Assembly (NCBI RefSeq): GCF_030295325.1 | Contig: NZ_AP027059.1 | Span: 1,236,637 to 1,300,636 of the forward strand | DNA length: 64,000 nt | Direction: 5' to 3' | From: Haliovirga abyssi | GTDB lineage: Bacteria; Fusobacteriota; Fusobacteriia; Fusobacteriales; Haliovirgaceae | Shown: piece by piece, positions 53,810-63,482 of the stretch | Layout: each line of letters opens with the position of its first letter | Numbering within the stretch: position 1 is the first letter of the stretch | Notes under the pieces: model-generated | The model's input: only the letters and a program-made list of their open reading frames with translations | Told to the model about the DNA's origin: nothing | Database searches by the model: none | Position numbers and translations under genes: made by a program

Positions 53810-53838
53810 ATTATATCTTTTAAATCAAAATTTGTCCA
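53810..53838 (-). promoter_or_regulatory. Promoter of uvrA
   Basis: Minus strand TGGACA (53833-53838), 17-base spacer, TATAAT (53810-53815). It starts just after the pyk terminator. Confidence 0.6.
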
Positions 53839-53874
53839 TAAAAAAAGTGGATGAAAATTAAATTTCATCCACTT
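53838..53874 (-). terminator. Intrinsic terminator of the acc-pfk-pyk operon
   Basis: Perfect 12-base arms AAGTGGATGAAA (53845-53856) and TTTCATCCACTT (53863-53874); on the minus strand a run of seven T follows. Confidence 0.9.
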
Positions 53875-53899
53875 CAATATTATTATTCTTTTTTATAAA

Positions 53900-55315
53900 T
53901 TATTCACCTAAAACGTGTACTTTAAACATGTTAGTAGTTCCAGTTGTTCCTACAGGAACTCCAGCTGTCATTACTACAAGATCTCCTTTTTCAACTAATC
54001 CTGATTTTAATGCTGCTTCTTCAGCTTTTGCATAAAAATCATCAGTTGTTTTGATATCTTTAACTACTGCTGGATAAACACCTCTTGTTACCATTAATTG
54101 TCTTGCTGTTTGTTCATTAGAAGTTACAGCTAAGATAAATGCTTCTGGGAAATGTTTTCTTACTGTTATTGCTGCTCTTCCTGTTTCAGTTGAAACAATA
54201 ATCATTTGAGCCCCTAAAGTTTGTGCTGCTTCTACTGCTCCTTTAGAAACTGCTTCTGTTACTGTTATAGTTTCATCAAATTCCATTGGATAATAAGTCA
54301 TTTCAGAATCTGTTCTTTCACATATTTTAGCCATAGTTTGTACAGCTACTTCAGGATATTTACCTTTTGCTGATTCTCCTGATAACATTACTGCATCAGT
54401 ACCATCTAATATTGCGTTAGCTACATCTCCTACTTCAGCTCTTGTAGGTCTTGGGTTTCTAATCATTGAATCTAACATTTGAGTTGCTGTTATAACTATT
54501 TTTCCTACTTCATTACATTTAGCAATCATTTCTTTTTGTGCAAATGGAACTTCTTCTAAAGGAATTTCTACTCCAAGATCTCCTCTTGCTACCATTATTC
54601 CATCAGTTACTTCTAAAATTTCATCAAAATTATCTATTCCTTCTTGATTTTCTATTTTAGAGATTATTTTTATATTTTCTCCACCATTTTCATTTAATAA
54701 TTTTCTTATTTCCATAACATCTTCTTTTTTTCTTATGAATGAAGCTGCTACGAAATCAACACCTTGTTCACATCCAAATTTTAAATCTGCTTTATCTTTT
54801 TCTGCTAATGCTGGAAGTCCAATACTTACATTTGGTAAGTTAACTCCTTTATTTTCTCCTAATTCTCCATTATTTTTTACTAAACATTTTACTTCATTTC
54901 CTTCTACTCCTGTTACTTCTAATTCTATTAATCCATCATCTAATAATATTGTGTTTCCAGCTTTTAAATCATCAGCAAAACCAGCATAAGTTACAGCTAC
55001 TTTTGTATTATTTCCAACAACAGTTGTATCTGTAGTTATTGTGAATTCTTGTCCAGCTTTTAACATAACGTCATCGCCATTTTCTAATTTTACAGTTCTT
55101 ATTTCAGGTCCTTTTGTATCTAATAACACTGCTACATATTTTCCTGTTTCTTTCATAACTTCTCTTATATTGACTATTCTTGCACCATGTTCTTCGAAAT
55201 CACCATGTGAAAAATTAAGTCTCATTACATTCATTCCTGCATTTGTTAATTTTGTAAGCAGTTCTTTTGATTCACTTTTTGGACCAATTGTACAAACTAT
55301 TTTTGTTTTTTTCAT
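53900..55315 (-). CDS. pyk: Pyruvate kinase
   Basis: Last step of glycolysis, making ATP and pyruvate. The 471-residue protein has [33 protein letters not shown], the metal-binding [31 protein letters not shown] and the C-terminal regulatory domain ([23 protein letters not shown]). The ATG at 55315 follows GGGAGG. Fourth gene of accD-accA-pfkA-pyk, the same order as in Bacillus. Confidence 0.97.
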   Translation of the reverse strand: MKKTKIVCTIGPKSESKELLTKLTNAGMNVMRLNFSHGDFEEHGARIVNIREVMKETGKYVAVLLDTKGPEIRTVKLENGDDVMLKAGQEFTITTDTTVVGNNTKVAVTYAGFADDLKAGNTILLDDGLIELEVTGVEGNEVKCLVKNNGELGENKGVNLPNVSIGLPALAEKDKADLKFGCEQGVDFVAASFIRKKEDVMEIRKLLNENGGENIKIISKIENQEGIDNFDEILEVTDGIMVARGDLGVEIPLEEVPFAQKEMIAKCNEVGKIVITATQMLDSMIRNPRPTRAEVGDVANAILDGTDAVMLSGESAKGKYPEVAVQTMAKICERTDSEMTYYPMEFDETITVTEAVSKGAVEAAQTLGAQMIIVSTETGRAAITVRKHFPEAFILAVTSNEQTARQLMVTRGVYPAVVKDIKTTDDFYAKAEEAALKSGLVEKGDLVVMTAGVPVGTTGTTNMFKVHVLGE

Positions 55316-55357
55316 TCTAAATCCTCCCAAATTTTATTTTTTATAATTTTTAAAAAA

Positions 55358-56320
55358 TTATAATGCTAATGTAAGTGCTAATTCAAAATCTTTTTCATTT
55401 AGTTCTCTTTTATGTTCCCAAGCATAAGATATTGGATATGTAACAAGTTTATTTGACTCCATTCCAATCATTATTCCACTTTTACCTTCTATTAATTTTT
55501 CTACAGCAAAAGCACCCATTTTTGTTGCAAGAATTCTATCTAATGCAGATGGAGTTCCACCTCTTTGAATATGTCCAAGAACTGTTACTCTCATTTCACT
55601 TTTAACTTTACCTTTTAATTGACTTGCTATATCAGAAGCACTTCCTACTCCTTCTGCCACAACAACTATATCATGCAATTTACCTATTTCTCTTCTTTTA
55701 TTAATTTGATCAGCCACTTCGTGAACTTTAAATCCCTCTTCTGGGATAAGTAAAGCATCTCCACCACCAGCTAAACAACTGTATAAAGCTAAATCTCCAG
55801 CATGACGTCCCATTACTTCAATAAGATAAGTTCTTTCATGAGAAGTTGCTGTATCTCTTATTTTAGATATTGCATCTAATACTGTATTTAATGCAGTATC
55901 AAACCCAATTGTGTAATCTGTCCCAGCAATATCATTATCAATTGTTCCAGGAATCCCAATAGCTTTTATTCCATGCTCTTTGTATATTAAATCAGCACCA
56001 TGAAAAGAACCATCTCCTCCTATTACAACTAATCCTTGAATATCATGTTTTTTCAAAATTTTTGCAGCTTTTGCTCTTACTTCTGGTTGTTTAAATTCTG
56101 GGCATCTTGCTGTTAATAAAACTGTTCCACCTCTATCTATGATTCCACTTACATCTCTTGAACTCATTTCAAAGATTTCATCATTTAACATTCCTTGATA
56201 TCCTCTTTTAATTCCAAAAACTTTTAATCCTTTATTCATTGCAACTTTTGCCGCTGCTCTAACAGCTGCGTTCATTCCTGGCGAATCTCCTCCGCTTGTT
56301 AATATTGCTATGTTCTTCAC
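55358..56320 (-). CDS. pfkA: ATP-dependent 6-phosphofructokinase
   Basis: Commits fructose-6-phosphate to glycolysis. Starting at the GTG at 56320 gives 320 residues, the standard bacterial length: KNIAILTSGGDSPGMNAAVRA, VIGGDGSFHGA, catalytic GTIDNDIAGTDYTIG, MGRHAGDLALYS and RVTVLGHIQRGGTPSALDR. GGAGGGGAG lies 7-9 bases before this GTG, whereas an ATG at 56443 would add 41 unrelated residues. ATP use is suggested by Gly in GGDGS. Confidence 0.97.
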   Translation of the reverse strand: MKNIAILTSGGDSPGMNAAVRAAAKVAMNKGLKVFGIKRGYQGMLNDEIFEMSSRDVSGIIDRGGTVLLTARCPEFKQPEVRAKAAKILKKHDIQGLVVIGGDGSFHGADLIYKEHGIKAIGIPGTIDNDIAGTDYTIGFDTALNTVLDAISKIRDTATSHERTYLIEVMGRHAGDLALYSCLAGGGDALLIPEEGFKVHEVADQINKRREIGKLHDIVVVAEGVGSASDIASQLKGKVKSEMRVTVLGHIQRGGTPSALDRILATKMGAFAVEKLIEGKSGIMIGMESNKLVTYPISYAWEHKRELNEKDFELALTLAL

Positions 56321-56446
56321 AATGATTCTCCCCTCCACTGTAATGATTTTATATTTTTTTACTTTTTTCACAAAGCAACCACTCAAAATATCTTTTGTTC
56401 TAATTTCAAATACCATTATATAACAACTTGTAAAATTTTTCAAGCT

Positions 56447-57400
56447 TTATATTTCTTTATACTCTCCATAACTTCTATATTTTTTATATCTTGCATCTTT
56501 TAGTTCTTCTATGCTTAACTGTTTTAGTTCTTTTAATGTGTCAAGTATCTTATTTTTTAATGCTTTTGATGTTGCATCATAATCTCTATGAGCTCCCCCA
56601 ATTGGTTCTTCTATTATTCCATCTATTATTCCTATATTCTCAAGATTTTCGCTATCAATTTTAAGAGCTATAGCTGCTGTTTCAGCTTTTGAGGAATCTT
56701 TAAATAGTATAGCTGCACATCCTTCTGGCGATATTACCGAATAAGTACTATTTGAAAGCATAAGAACTCTATCTCCAACTCCCAATGCCAAAGCTCCTCC
56801 ACTACCACCTTCCCCTATTATAACTGATATAATCTGAGTTTTTAAACCTGCCATTTCAAGTAAATTTCTTGCAATTGCTTCTCCCTGCCCATGTTCTTCC
56901 GCTTCTAATCCTGGATAAGCTCCTGCTGTATCTATTAGAGTTAATACTGGTAATTTAAATCTTTCTGCCATTTTCATCACTCTTAATGCTTTTCTATACC
57001 CTTCAGGATTTGCCATACCAAAGTTTCTATATAAGTTTTCTTTTACATCTCTTCCTCTTTGATGTCCAATAATCATAAAAGCTTGTTCACCAATTTTTCC
57101 AATTCCACATACTAATGCTGGATCATCTCTAAAAAGTCTATCCCCATGTAGTTCTTGAAAATCAGTTACCATTTTTTCTATATAATCAAGAGTATATGGC
57201 CTTTGAGGATGTCTAGATACCATATTTTTTTGCCATGGAGTTAAATTTGAATATATATCTTTTAACTTAGAATTTATCTCATTTTCCATTTTTTCTATTT
57301 CCAAAGAAAGATCTATCCCTTTTTCTTTAGAAAAATTTTGAATCTCTTTTATTTTTGATTCTAATTCTTTTATCTCATTTTCAAATGACAAATAATGCAT
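56447..57400 (-). CDS. accA: Acetyl-CoA carboxylase carboxyltransferase subunit alpha
   Basis: Works with AccD to transfer CO2 from carboxybiotin to acetyl-CoA for fatty-acid synthesis. 317 residues: HPQRPYTLDYIE, FQELHGDRLFRDDPALVCGIG, IGHQRGRDVKEN, NFGMANPEGYRKALR, DTAGAYPGLEAEEHGQGEAIA and GEGGSGGALALGVGD. It abuts accD (one-base overlap) on the same strand. AccB and AccC are not in this window. Confidence 0.97.
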   Translation of the reverse strand: MHYLSFENEIKELESKIKEIQNFSKEKGIDLSLEIEKMENEINSKLKDIYSNLTPWQKNMVSRHPQRPYTLDYIEKMVTDFQELHGDRLFRDDPALVCGIGKIGEQAFMIIGHQRGRDVKENLYRNFGMANPEGYRKALRVMKMAERFKLPVLTLIDTAGAYPGLEAEEHGQGEAIARNLLEMAGLKTQIISVIIGEGGSGGALALGVGDRVLMLSNSTYSVISPEGCAAILFKDSSKAETAAIALKIDSENLENIGIIDGIIEEPIGGAHRDYDATSKALKNKILDTLKELKQLSIEELKDARYKKYRSYGEYKEI

Positions 57401-58272
57401 TAATTTTTCACCTCACCAAATCCTAGATTTTTTATAAATTTATATAAAAATTCTTTCATCTCTTTTCTTTCTACAATAGCATCAAGCATTCCATGTTCTA
57501 ATAAAAATTCTGATCTTTGGAATCCTTCTGGTAATTTTTGATGTATTGTTTGTTCTATAACTCTTGGACCTGCAAAAGCAATTAATGCACCTGGTTCAGA
57601 TATATTTATATCCCCCAACATTGCAAAACTTGCAGTTACTCCTCCTGTTGTTGGATTAACTGGAATAGAAATAAAAGGTAACCCTTTTTCTCTTAATCTT
57701 TCTAATGCTGCTGACGTTTTAGCCATTTGCATAAGAGAGAATATTCCTTCTTGCATTCTTGCTCCACCAGAAGTAGCAATTGCAATAAAAGGTATTCCTA
57801 ATTCTATACTTCTTTCAATAGCCCTAGTTATTTTTTCTCCTACAACACTTCCCATACTTCCACCCATAAAACTGAAATCCATAACAGCAATGCTAACTTT
57901 TATTTTATTAATATTTCCTATTCCACTTATAACGGCATCATTCATCTCTGCCTTTTCATGTGATTGCTCTATTTTTTCTGCATAACCTGGAAAATTCAAA
58001 ATATCTTTCGAAAATAAACTGCTATCATATTCTACAAAAGTTTCATCATCTATTAATTGTTCTATTCTCTCCTTAGCACTCATCCTAAAATAAAATCCAC
58101 ATTTTGGACAACTATTTGCATTCTCTTTAACATCTTTTATATATACAATATCATTACATCCAGAACATTTTATCCACAACTTATCAATTATTTTATTTTT
58201 AGTTTCACTTATTTTAGCTTCTTCTTTAGTTGATATAGTTGCATACTTTTTCCTGTTGCTAAATAGTCCCAT
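57400..58272 (-). CDS. accD: Acetyl-CoA carboxylase carboxyltransferase subunit beta
   Basis: 290 residues. The N-terminal four-cysteine zinc finger CSGCNDIV...CPKCGFYFRM (about 35-65) and the crotonase-like core (GSMGSVVGEKITRAIE, SGGARMQEGIFSLMQMAKT, PTTGGVTASFAMLGDI, AGPRVIEQTI) identify AccD. First gene of the operon, with GAGGAGAGGTG before the ATG and a promoter at 58303-58331. Confidence 0.97.
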   Translation of the reverse strand: MGLFSNRKKYATISTKEEAKISETKNKIIDKLWIKCSGCNDIVYIKDVKENANSCPKCGFYFRMSAKERIEQLIDDETFVEYDSSLFSKDILNFPGYAEKIEQSHEKAEMNDAVISGIGNINKIKVSIAVMDFSFMGGSMGSVVGEKITRAIERSIELGIPFIAIATSGGARMQEGIFSLMQMAKTSAALERLREKGLPFISIPVNPTTGGVTASFAMLGDINISEPGALIAFAGPRVIEQTIHQKLPEGFQRSEFLLEHGMLDAIVERKEMKEFLYKFIKNLGFGEVKN

Positions 58273-58302
58273 TTTTCACCTCTCCTCTTTTTAATTACAT
58301 CT

Positions 58303-58331
58303 ATTTTACAAAATTTTTACAAATTATGCAA
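58303..58331 (-). promoter_or_regulatory. Promoter of accD-accA-pfkA-pyk
   Basis: Minus strand TTGCAT (58326-58331), 17-base spacer, TAAAAT (58303-58308). Confidence 0.6.
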
Positions 58332-58338
58332 ATAAAAA

Positions 58339-58367
58339 TTGATTTTTTTCTCTATTTATTATAAAAT
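58339..58367 (+). promoter_or_regulatory. Promoter of pheA
   Basis: Plus strand TTGATT (58339-58344), 17-base spacer, TAAAAT (58362-58367), 36 bases before the proposed TTG start. It is back to back with the accD promoter, 7 bases apart. Confidence 0.55.
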
Positions 58368-58402
58368 GTATGAAATAAATATATAAAAAGGAGTTGTTTT
58401 AC

Positions 58403-59464
58403 TTGCTTTTAAACGAATTAAGAAAAAAAATAACAGCTATAGATACTCAATTATTAGATTTAATTTCTAAAAGAGCGGAACTTGTAAAAAATGTTGGTGA
58501 AGTAAAAATTAGTTCAGATACACACACATATATTCCAGAAAGAGAAAAACAGATATTTGAAAACTTAAAAAAGCAAAATCATTCTAGTTTAAGCAATGAA
58601 TCAATAGTTTCTATTTTCACAGAAATTATATCTGCCTGTAGAAGCTTAGAAACTCCATTAACTGTTTCCTATTTAGGTCCAGAAGCTAGTTTTACCCATT
58701 CAGCAGCTATAAAAAAATTTGGTTCTTCTGTAAATTTTGTTTCTCAAAATTCTATAGATGCAATTTTTTATAATGTTGAAAGAAATTTTTCTGATTATGG
58801 AGTTGTCCCAATAGAAAATACTACTGAGGGAACTGTAAGTTATACTTTAGACAAGTTTGCAAATTCAAAACTAAAAATAGTTTCAGAAATAGAATTAAAA
58901 ATATCACATTCTCTTTTGAGTAAAGAAGATGATATTAATTCTATAAAAAAAATATATTCACATCCACAATCTTTTGCACAATGTAAAAATTGGATTATTA
59001 ATAATTTAAAAAATGTAGAATTAATAGAAGTCAGTTCAAATTCATACGCTGCAAAGCTATCATCTAACGAGCCTAACTCTGCTGCTATTAGTCCTAAAAT
59101 TGCTGCTTCTAGATATAATTTAAATGTTTTAGCTGAATCTATTGAAGACTCTGAACACAATAGCACTCGTTTTTTTATAATCGGAAAAAATATAAACGCT
59201 CCTAGCGGGCACGATAAGACTTCATTAATGTTTTCTCCAAAAGAAAAAATAGGAGCTCTTTATGAAATTTTAAGAATTTTTTATAATTATAATATTAATT
59301 TAACTATGATTGAATCTAGACCAAATAAAAAAATCTCATGGCAATATATATTTTTCATTGATATAGAAGGTCATTATGAAAACGATATAATAAAAAAAGC
59401 TTTAGAAGAAATAAAAAATAGTTCTACTGATTTTAAAATTTTAGGTTCTTATCCACAAAAATAA
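58403..59464 (+). CDS. pheA: Bifunctional chorismate mutase / prephenate dehydratase
   Basis: Converts chorismate through prephenate to phenylpyruvate for phenylalanine. 353 residues: AroQ-type mutase (LRKKITAIDTQLLDLISKRAELV, about 4-85), prephenate dehydratase (SYLGPEASFTHSAA, VVPIENTTEGTVSYTLD, the catalytic STRFFIIG, about 90-270) and a C-terminal ACT domain with ESRP (about 280-353), which binds phenylalanine for feedback. The start is the TTG at 58403, 9 bases after AAAAGGAG; a TTG at 58394 touches that site and is too close. Confidence 0.95.
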   Translation: MLLNELRKKITAIDTQLLDLISKRAELVKNVGEVKISSDTHTYIPEREKQIFENLKKQNHSSLSNESIVSIFTEIISACRSLETPLTVSYLGPEASFTHSAAIKKFGSSVNFVSQNSIDAIFYNVERNFSDYGVVPIENTTEGTVSYTLDKFANSKLKIVSEIELKISHSLLSKEDDINSIKKIYSHPQSFAQCKNWIINNLKNVELIEVSSNSYAAKLSSNEPNSAAISPKIAASRYNLNVLAESIEDSEHNSTRFFIIGKNINAPSGHDKTSLMFSPKEKIGALYEILRIFYNYNINLTMIESRPNKKISWQYIFFIDIEGHYENDIIKKALEEIKNSSTDFKILGSYPQK

Positions 59465-59513
59465 ATGTTTTCAAACATTATATTAAATCAAATATCGATA
59501 TTTATTCTTATAA

Positions 59514-59534
59514 GGGCAAACCTCGTGTTTGCCC
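59514..59534. terminator. Hairpin terminator between convergent pheA and the hybrid kinase gene
   Basis: GGGCAAAC (59514-59521), loop CTCGT, GTTTGCCC (59527-59534), followed on the plus strand by CATTTTTTTATTATTTTTTT. The motif resembles GGGCAAAC...GTTTGCCC elements that recur between genes in unrelated bacteria. Confidence 0.85.
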
Positions 59535-59544
59535 CATTTTTTTA

Positions 59545-61269
59545 TTATTTTTTTGCCGAAAGAGTAAAAATAATTTCAGTTCCACTTTCTAATTTTGAAG
59601 TACACCAAATTTTCTCTCCCATTAATTCTATTATGTTCTTTGCTATTGTAAGCCCCATTCCAATACCAGAAGCCTTATATTCATATACTCCTGAGTGATG
59701 AAATTGTTCATTTACTATTGTAAAAAATGGCTTGAATATTTCATTTACATAAGTTTGTTCTATCCCAACGCCATAATCTTTAATAGATACCTCAATCTTT
59801 TGTGTATTCTTATTAAATTTAGCAATAAATTCTATTTTTGCTCCATCAGGCGAAAATTTTATTGCATTCATCATTATATTTACCAATGCAAAATATAACA
59901 ATTTTTTCTTGTCAGTTATCGCAGATGGAATTTCTCCATCTTTTATTAAAATTAATTTTTGAGATCTTTTCTCTAAAAATTCTTCTACTAATATTTTTAA
60001 AGATTCAAATAACTCTTCTATAGTTACTTCTGACTTCTCAATTATAATCTCTTTTCCTTCGTTACTAACTGCGAAAACTTCTAACATAGAATTTACAATC
60101 CTAGTAAGTCTTTCTACTGATTTTTTTAATTTGGAAACTGTATTTTTAGTAGAATTACTATCTAATTCTATTTCTAACATCTCAGCATATCCATTAATTA
60201 AAGTAATTGGAGTCCTTAATTCATGAGATGAGATAACTAAAAACTTTTTATTTAATTCATATGCTTTTTTCAACTCTTCATTTTTATCTTTTAACTCTTT
60301 ATTTATTTTTTCTAGTTTTGTATACAATTCAGAATTTTTTAATAAATTTATTGCATGAGAAATAAATATCTCAAACAATTTAAAATGTTCTTCATTAAAA
60401 TCTAACTTATTATCTTTATAAATAATTCCCATTGCAATTAATTTTCCTCTATTTTTTAATGGAATTACTAAAAATTCACCGCTTATAAAAATATTTTTTT
60501 CTTTTTCAGCTTTAATTTTTAAAACCTCAATGTCAATATCAGAAAATTTTTCTAAATCAGTTTCTATTTTATTTTCAAAATAATTTTCACCATTATCATA
60601 AAAAATTATCATTCCTGATTTTAATTCTAAAATAGATAATATCTGTTTTAAAATTCCATCTAAAATAGTTTTTAATGCAGGTGGTTTTATTCTTTCAATT
60701 TTATCTATGCTATTTATTACTTTTTCTAACCCTTTTTTGCTATTAGATATAACTTCATATTTTTCCACTAACTCTTTTGAAAGTGACCATTTTAAAGTGA
60801 GAGAAAGCGCCATTTGTTTTATTTCCTCTATATCAAATGGTTTTTTTAAATATAACAATTTATCATGAGATTCAAGAGTTTTCAATATATCTGCTCTACT
60901 TTTATCACTATAGGCTGTCATAATAACTATTTCTATATCCTTATCAATTTCCCTTATTTTTTTAGCTGTTTTCAATCCATCCCACCCTGGCATACGCATA
61001 TCTATAAATACCACTGCATATGGCAAATTTTCATTTTGACTTTTTTTTACAAGTTCAAATCCTTCTTCTCCTCTGTCTGCAATAGATACTTCATATTTCT
61101 CTTCTATTTCCACACTCTTTTTTTTATCATTCTCAAAAAAATCTCCTAATATATCTTCTATTTCATCCTTTTCTTCTTTTCCCAATATTCTTTTTAAACT
61201 ATTTAATACATCTACTTGGTCATCTATAATCAATATTTTCCTATTAATAGAACTAATAATAGTATCCAT
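59545..61269 (-). CDS. Receiver-GAF-histidine kinase protein
   Basis: 574 residues, no membrane helix. N-terminal receiver domain (KILIIDDQVDVLNSL, VVFIDMRMPGWDGLKTA with the phospho-Asp, LYLKKPFDIEE) with a roughly 30-residue insertion after helix 1 (EKDEIEDILGDFFENDKKKS). A GAF-like domain (about 190-315), a coiled coil and a complete kinase follow: H-box SSHELRTPITLINGYAEML, N-box ALVNIMMNAIKFSPDG, G1 KDYGVGIE, G2 GIGMGLTIAKNI. The receiver before the kinase suggests control by another kinase. The ATG at 61269 has AGGAG 8 bases upstream and lies 11 bases past the pyrE stop; no output regulator is adjacent. Confidence 0.9.
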   Translation of the reverse strand: MDTIISSINRKILIIDDQVDVLNSLKRILGKEEKDEIEDILGDFFENDKKKSVEIEEKYEVSIADRGEEGFELVKKSQNENLPYAVVFIDMRMPGWDGLKTAKKIREIDKDIEIVIMTAYSDKSRADILKTLESHDKLLYLKKPFDIEEIKQMALSLTLKWSLSKELVEKYEVISNSKKGLEKVINSIDKIERIKPPALKTILDGILKQILSILELKSGMIIFYDNGENYFENKIETDLEKFSDIDIEVLKIKAEKEKNIFISGEFLVIPLKNRGKLIAMGIIYKDNKLDFNEEHFKLFEIFISHAINLLKNSELYTKLEKINKELKDKNEELKKAYELNKKFLVISSHELRTPITLINGYAEMLEIELDSNSTKNTVSKLKKSVERLTRIVNSMLEVFAVSNEGKEIIIEKSEVTIEELFESLKILVEEFLEKRSQKLILIKDGEIPSAITDKKKLLYFALVNIMMNAIKFSPDGAKIEFIAKFNKNTQKIEVSIKDYGVGIEQTYVNEIFKPFFTIVNEQFHHSGVYEYKASGIGMGLTIAKNIIELMGEKIWCTSKLESGTEIIFTLSAKK

Positions 61270-61280
61270 TTCCTCAACTC

Positions 61281-61913
61281 CTATTTTCGATAGTATGTTT
61301 TTGGTGCTTTTTTCCACTCTTTTAGTATTTCTAGCTCTTCTTCACTAATATATCCTTTGTTTAAAGCAACTTCTATAAGAGTATTGTAATCTGTTAAAGT
61401 ATAGAATTTCACTTTTTTTTCATCAAATCTATCTACTGCCTCTTTAAAATTATATGTAAATATTGCAACTAATCCAAGAACATTTACTTCATTTTCTTTT
61501 AAAACATCAACAACCTTTAAAGAACTTCCACCAGTAGAGATTAAATCTTCTACAACTACTACTTTTTCTTCTTTTTCTAATTTTCCTTCAACTTGATTTT
61601 TTTTACCGTGTCCTTTTGAACTTGATCTAACATATGTCATTGGCAAATTCATTTTTTGAGATATAAATGCCGCATGCGGTATCCCTGCTGTAGCTGTCCC
61701 TGATATGACTTCTACACCTGAAAATTTATCTTCTATTAAATCTTTCATTCCTTCTGCAATTAAATCTCTTATTTCAGGATAAGAGATAGTTAATCTATTA
61801 TCACAATAGATTGGAGATTTTATTCCTGAAGCCCATGTATAAGGAGATTTAGGAGATAACGTAACTGCTCCTATTTCTAATAATTTTTCTGCTACTTTTA
61901 CTTTATAATTCAT
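61281..61913 (-). CDS. pyrE: Orotate phosphoribosyltransferase
   Basis: Adds PRPP to orotate in pyrimidine synthesis. 210 residues: LSPKSPYTWASGIKSPIYCDNRL at the start, SGTATAGIPHAAF, YVRSSSKGHGKKNQVEG (catalytic loop) and the PRPP motif VVVVEDLISTGGSS. AGGAGGAAG precedes the ATG; promoter at 61946-61974. The kinase gene downstream is likely cotranscribed. Confidence 0.96.
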   Translation of the reverse strand: MNYKVKVAEKLLEIGAVTLSPKSPYTWASGIKSPIYCDNRLTISYPEIRDLIAEGMKDLIEDKFSGVEVISGTATAGIPHAAFISQKMNLPMTYVRSSSKGHGKKNQVEGKLEKEEKVVVVEDLISTGGSSLKVVDVLKENEVNVLGLVAIFTYNFKEAVDRFDEKKVKFYTLTDYNTLIEVALNKGYISEEELEILKEWKKAPKTYYRK

Positions 61914-61945
61914 ACTTAAACTTCCTCCTAATATTTTATATATTT

Positions 61946-61974
61946 ATTTTACAATATTACAATACAAAAATCAA
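61946..61974 (-). promoter_or_regulatory. Promoter of pyrE
   Basis: Minus strand TTGATT (61969-61974), 17-base spacer, TAAAAT (61946-61951). Confidence 0.6.
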
Positions 61975-62001
61975 CCACTATATCTTATTTTACATCAAAA
62001 C

Positions 62002-62036
62002 AAAAAGATATCTCGAATAAATCAAGGTATCTTTTT
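62002..62036 (-). terminator. Intrinsic terminator after the uracil-DNA glycosylase gene
   Basis: AAAAAGATATC (62002-62012) and GGTATCTTTTT (62026-62036) pair over 11 bases with one wobble; on the minus strand TTTTTGTTTTG follows. Confidence 0.7.
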
Positions 62037-62042
62037 ATATTT

Positions 62043-62630
62043 TCAATCTCTATTTTTTAATTTCTCATATTCATTTTTTATCAATTTCATATCTTGCCAT
62101 GTATTCCACTTTGGACTTCCTTGTGTTGTACTTTGATTTCTAAGAAGATAACTAGGATGAAATATAGGTATTACTTTTATATCTCCTTCCCAATTAAAAA
62201 TTTTCCCTCTTAATTTTGTAATTCCGATATTAGCCTTTTCTTTCAAAAACCATTTTGTTGATATTAATCCAACAGTTACAATAATTTTTGGATTAATTAA
62301 TGCAATTTGGGTTTCTAAATATTGGCTACACATTTTTATCTCATCATCTTCAGGATTTTTATTATCTTTTGGATGACATTTCACAATATTCGTTATATAT
62401 ACATCTTCTCTTGACAAATTCACAGAATTAAATATTTTAGTAAATAGTCCTCCAGATTTCCCCACAAATGGTTTCCCTATAACATCCTCTTCTGCTCCTG
62501 GTGCTTCTCCTACGAACATTATAGGTGTGTTTATATCTCCTTCCCCAATTACAGGTATTTTTCTATTAAAGTGTAAATTACATTTACTGCAATGTTTTAT
62601 TTCAAATTCTAATTCTTTCCACAATTCCAT
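62043..62630 (-). CDS. Uracil-DNA glycosylase, iron-sulfur family 4
   Basis: Removes uracil from DNA. 195 residues: CSKCNLH near the N-terminus (first cluster cysteines, about 14 and 17), the water-activating motif GEAPGAEED, GKPFVGKSGGLF, TNIVKCHPKDNKNP and a further Cys (MCSQYLE) completing the 4Fe-4S site, and IFHPSYLLRN in the C-terminal part. This pattern is family 4 (thermophile-type), also common in anaerobes, and not the classic Ung. Confidence 0.93.
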   Translation of the reverse strand: MELWKELEFEIKHCSKCNLHFNRKIPVIGEGDINTPIMFVGEAPGAEEDVIGKPFVGKSGGLFTKIFNSVNLSREDVYITNIVKCHPKDNKNPEDDEIKMCSQYLETQIALINPKIIVTVGLISTKWFLKEKANIGITKLRGKIFNWEGDIKVIPIFHPSYLLRNQSTTQGSPKWNTWQDMKLIKNEYEKLKNRD

Positions 62631-62708
62631 TTTTAATACACCTCTAATTTTATATATAATTTATCCATAAAAAATCTTCACTTTTCTTTTTACACGCACT
62701 ATATATAT

Positions 62709-63482
62709 CTATATTTCAAATATAGTGCTTACTCTGTCCTGATGTGCTACTTCTATATCTATTTTAATATCATTATCTTTTAAATAATTAAACAATGTTT
62801 CTTTTGCTTTCTTATGTGTATTATTATCTTTACTAATATGAGCTAGATATACTTTCTTTAATTTTTTTGAATAAATTTTATTTATAAACTTAGCTGTATC
62901 CATATTAGATAAATGCCCATTTCTTCCTTTTACCCTATTTTTTAAATCCCAAGGATACGGACCATTCATTAACATTTCATAATCATAATTACTCTCTATA
63001 ATAATAGCGTCACTATCTTTAAAATTTTCACTAACTATATTAGTAGCATAACCTATATCTGTAGCTATAGCAACTTTTTTTTGTCCAAAATTTATTGAAA
63101 ATCCTAATGTATTTACTGCATCATGCATTACTTTAAAAGGTTTTATTAATATTTCTGAATCAATTATAAAATTATCAATTATAAAATTTAAATTTTCATC
63201 TGATAATTTTCCAAGTTTTTTGGCACTATAATCATAACTTTTTTTAGCCATATAGATAGGAATATTATATTTTCTCGAAAATATTCCTGCACCTTTTATA
63301 TGATCTGAATGTTCATGAGTAATAAGGATGGCTCCAATTGTATCTGGAGCCACTCCTAATTTATTTAATCTTTTTTCTATTTCTTTCCCGCTAAATCCTG
63401 CATCTACAAGAAATCTAAAGTTATTTTCTTCTACAAATACTGAATTTCCAGAACTTCCACTTCCTAATATTGCTATTCTCAT
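62709..63482 (-). CDS. MBL-fold metallo-hydrolase, WalJ/YycJ type
   Basis: 257 residues with the metal-binding [10 protein letters not shown] (HxHxDH, about 54-62), [17 protein letters not shown] and YLAHISKDN. The start LGSGSSGNS is typical of the YycJ/WalJ family, proposed to be a nuclease linked to DNA repair or cell-wall coordination in Firmicutes. walK and walR are not present here. Its ATG overlaps the ilvD stop (ATGA), and no separate ribosome-binding site is evident, so it is translationally coupled to ilvD. Confidence 0.85.
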   Translation of the reverse strand: MRIAILGSGSSGNSVFVEENNFRFLVDAGFSGKEIEKRLNKLGVAPDTIGAILITHEHSDHIKGAGIFSRKYNIPIYMAKKSYDYSAKKLGKLSDENLNFIIDNFIIDSEILIKPFKVMHDAVNTLGFSINFGQKKVAIATDIGYATNIVSENFKDSDAIIIESNYDYEMLMNGPYPWDLKNRVKGRNGHLSNMDTAKFINKIYSKKLKKVYLAHISKDNNTHKKAKETLFNYLKDNDIKIDIEVAHQDRVSTIFEI

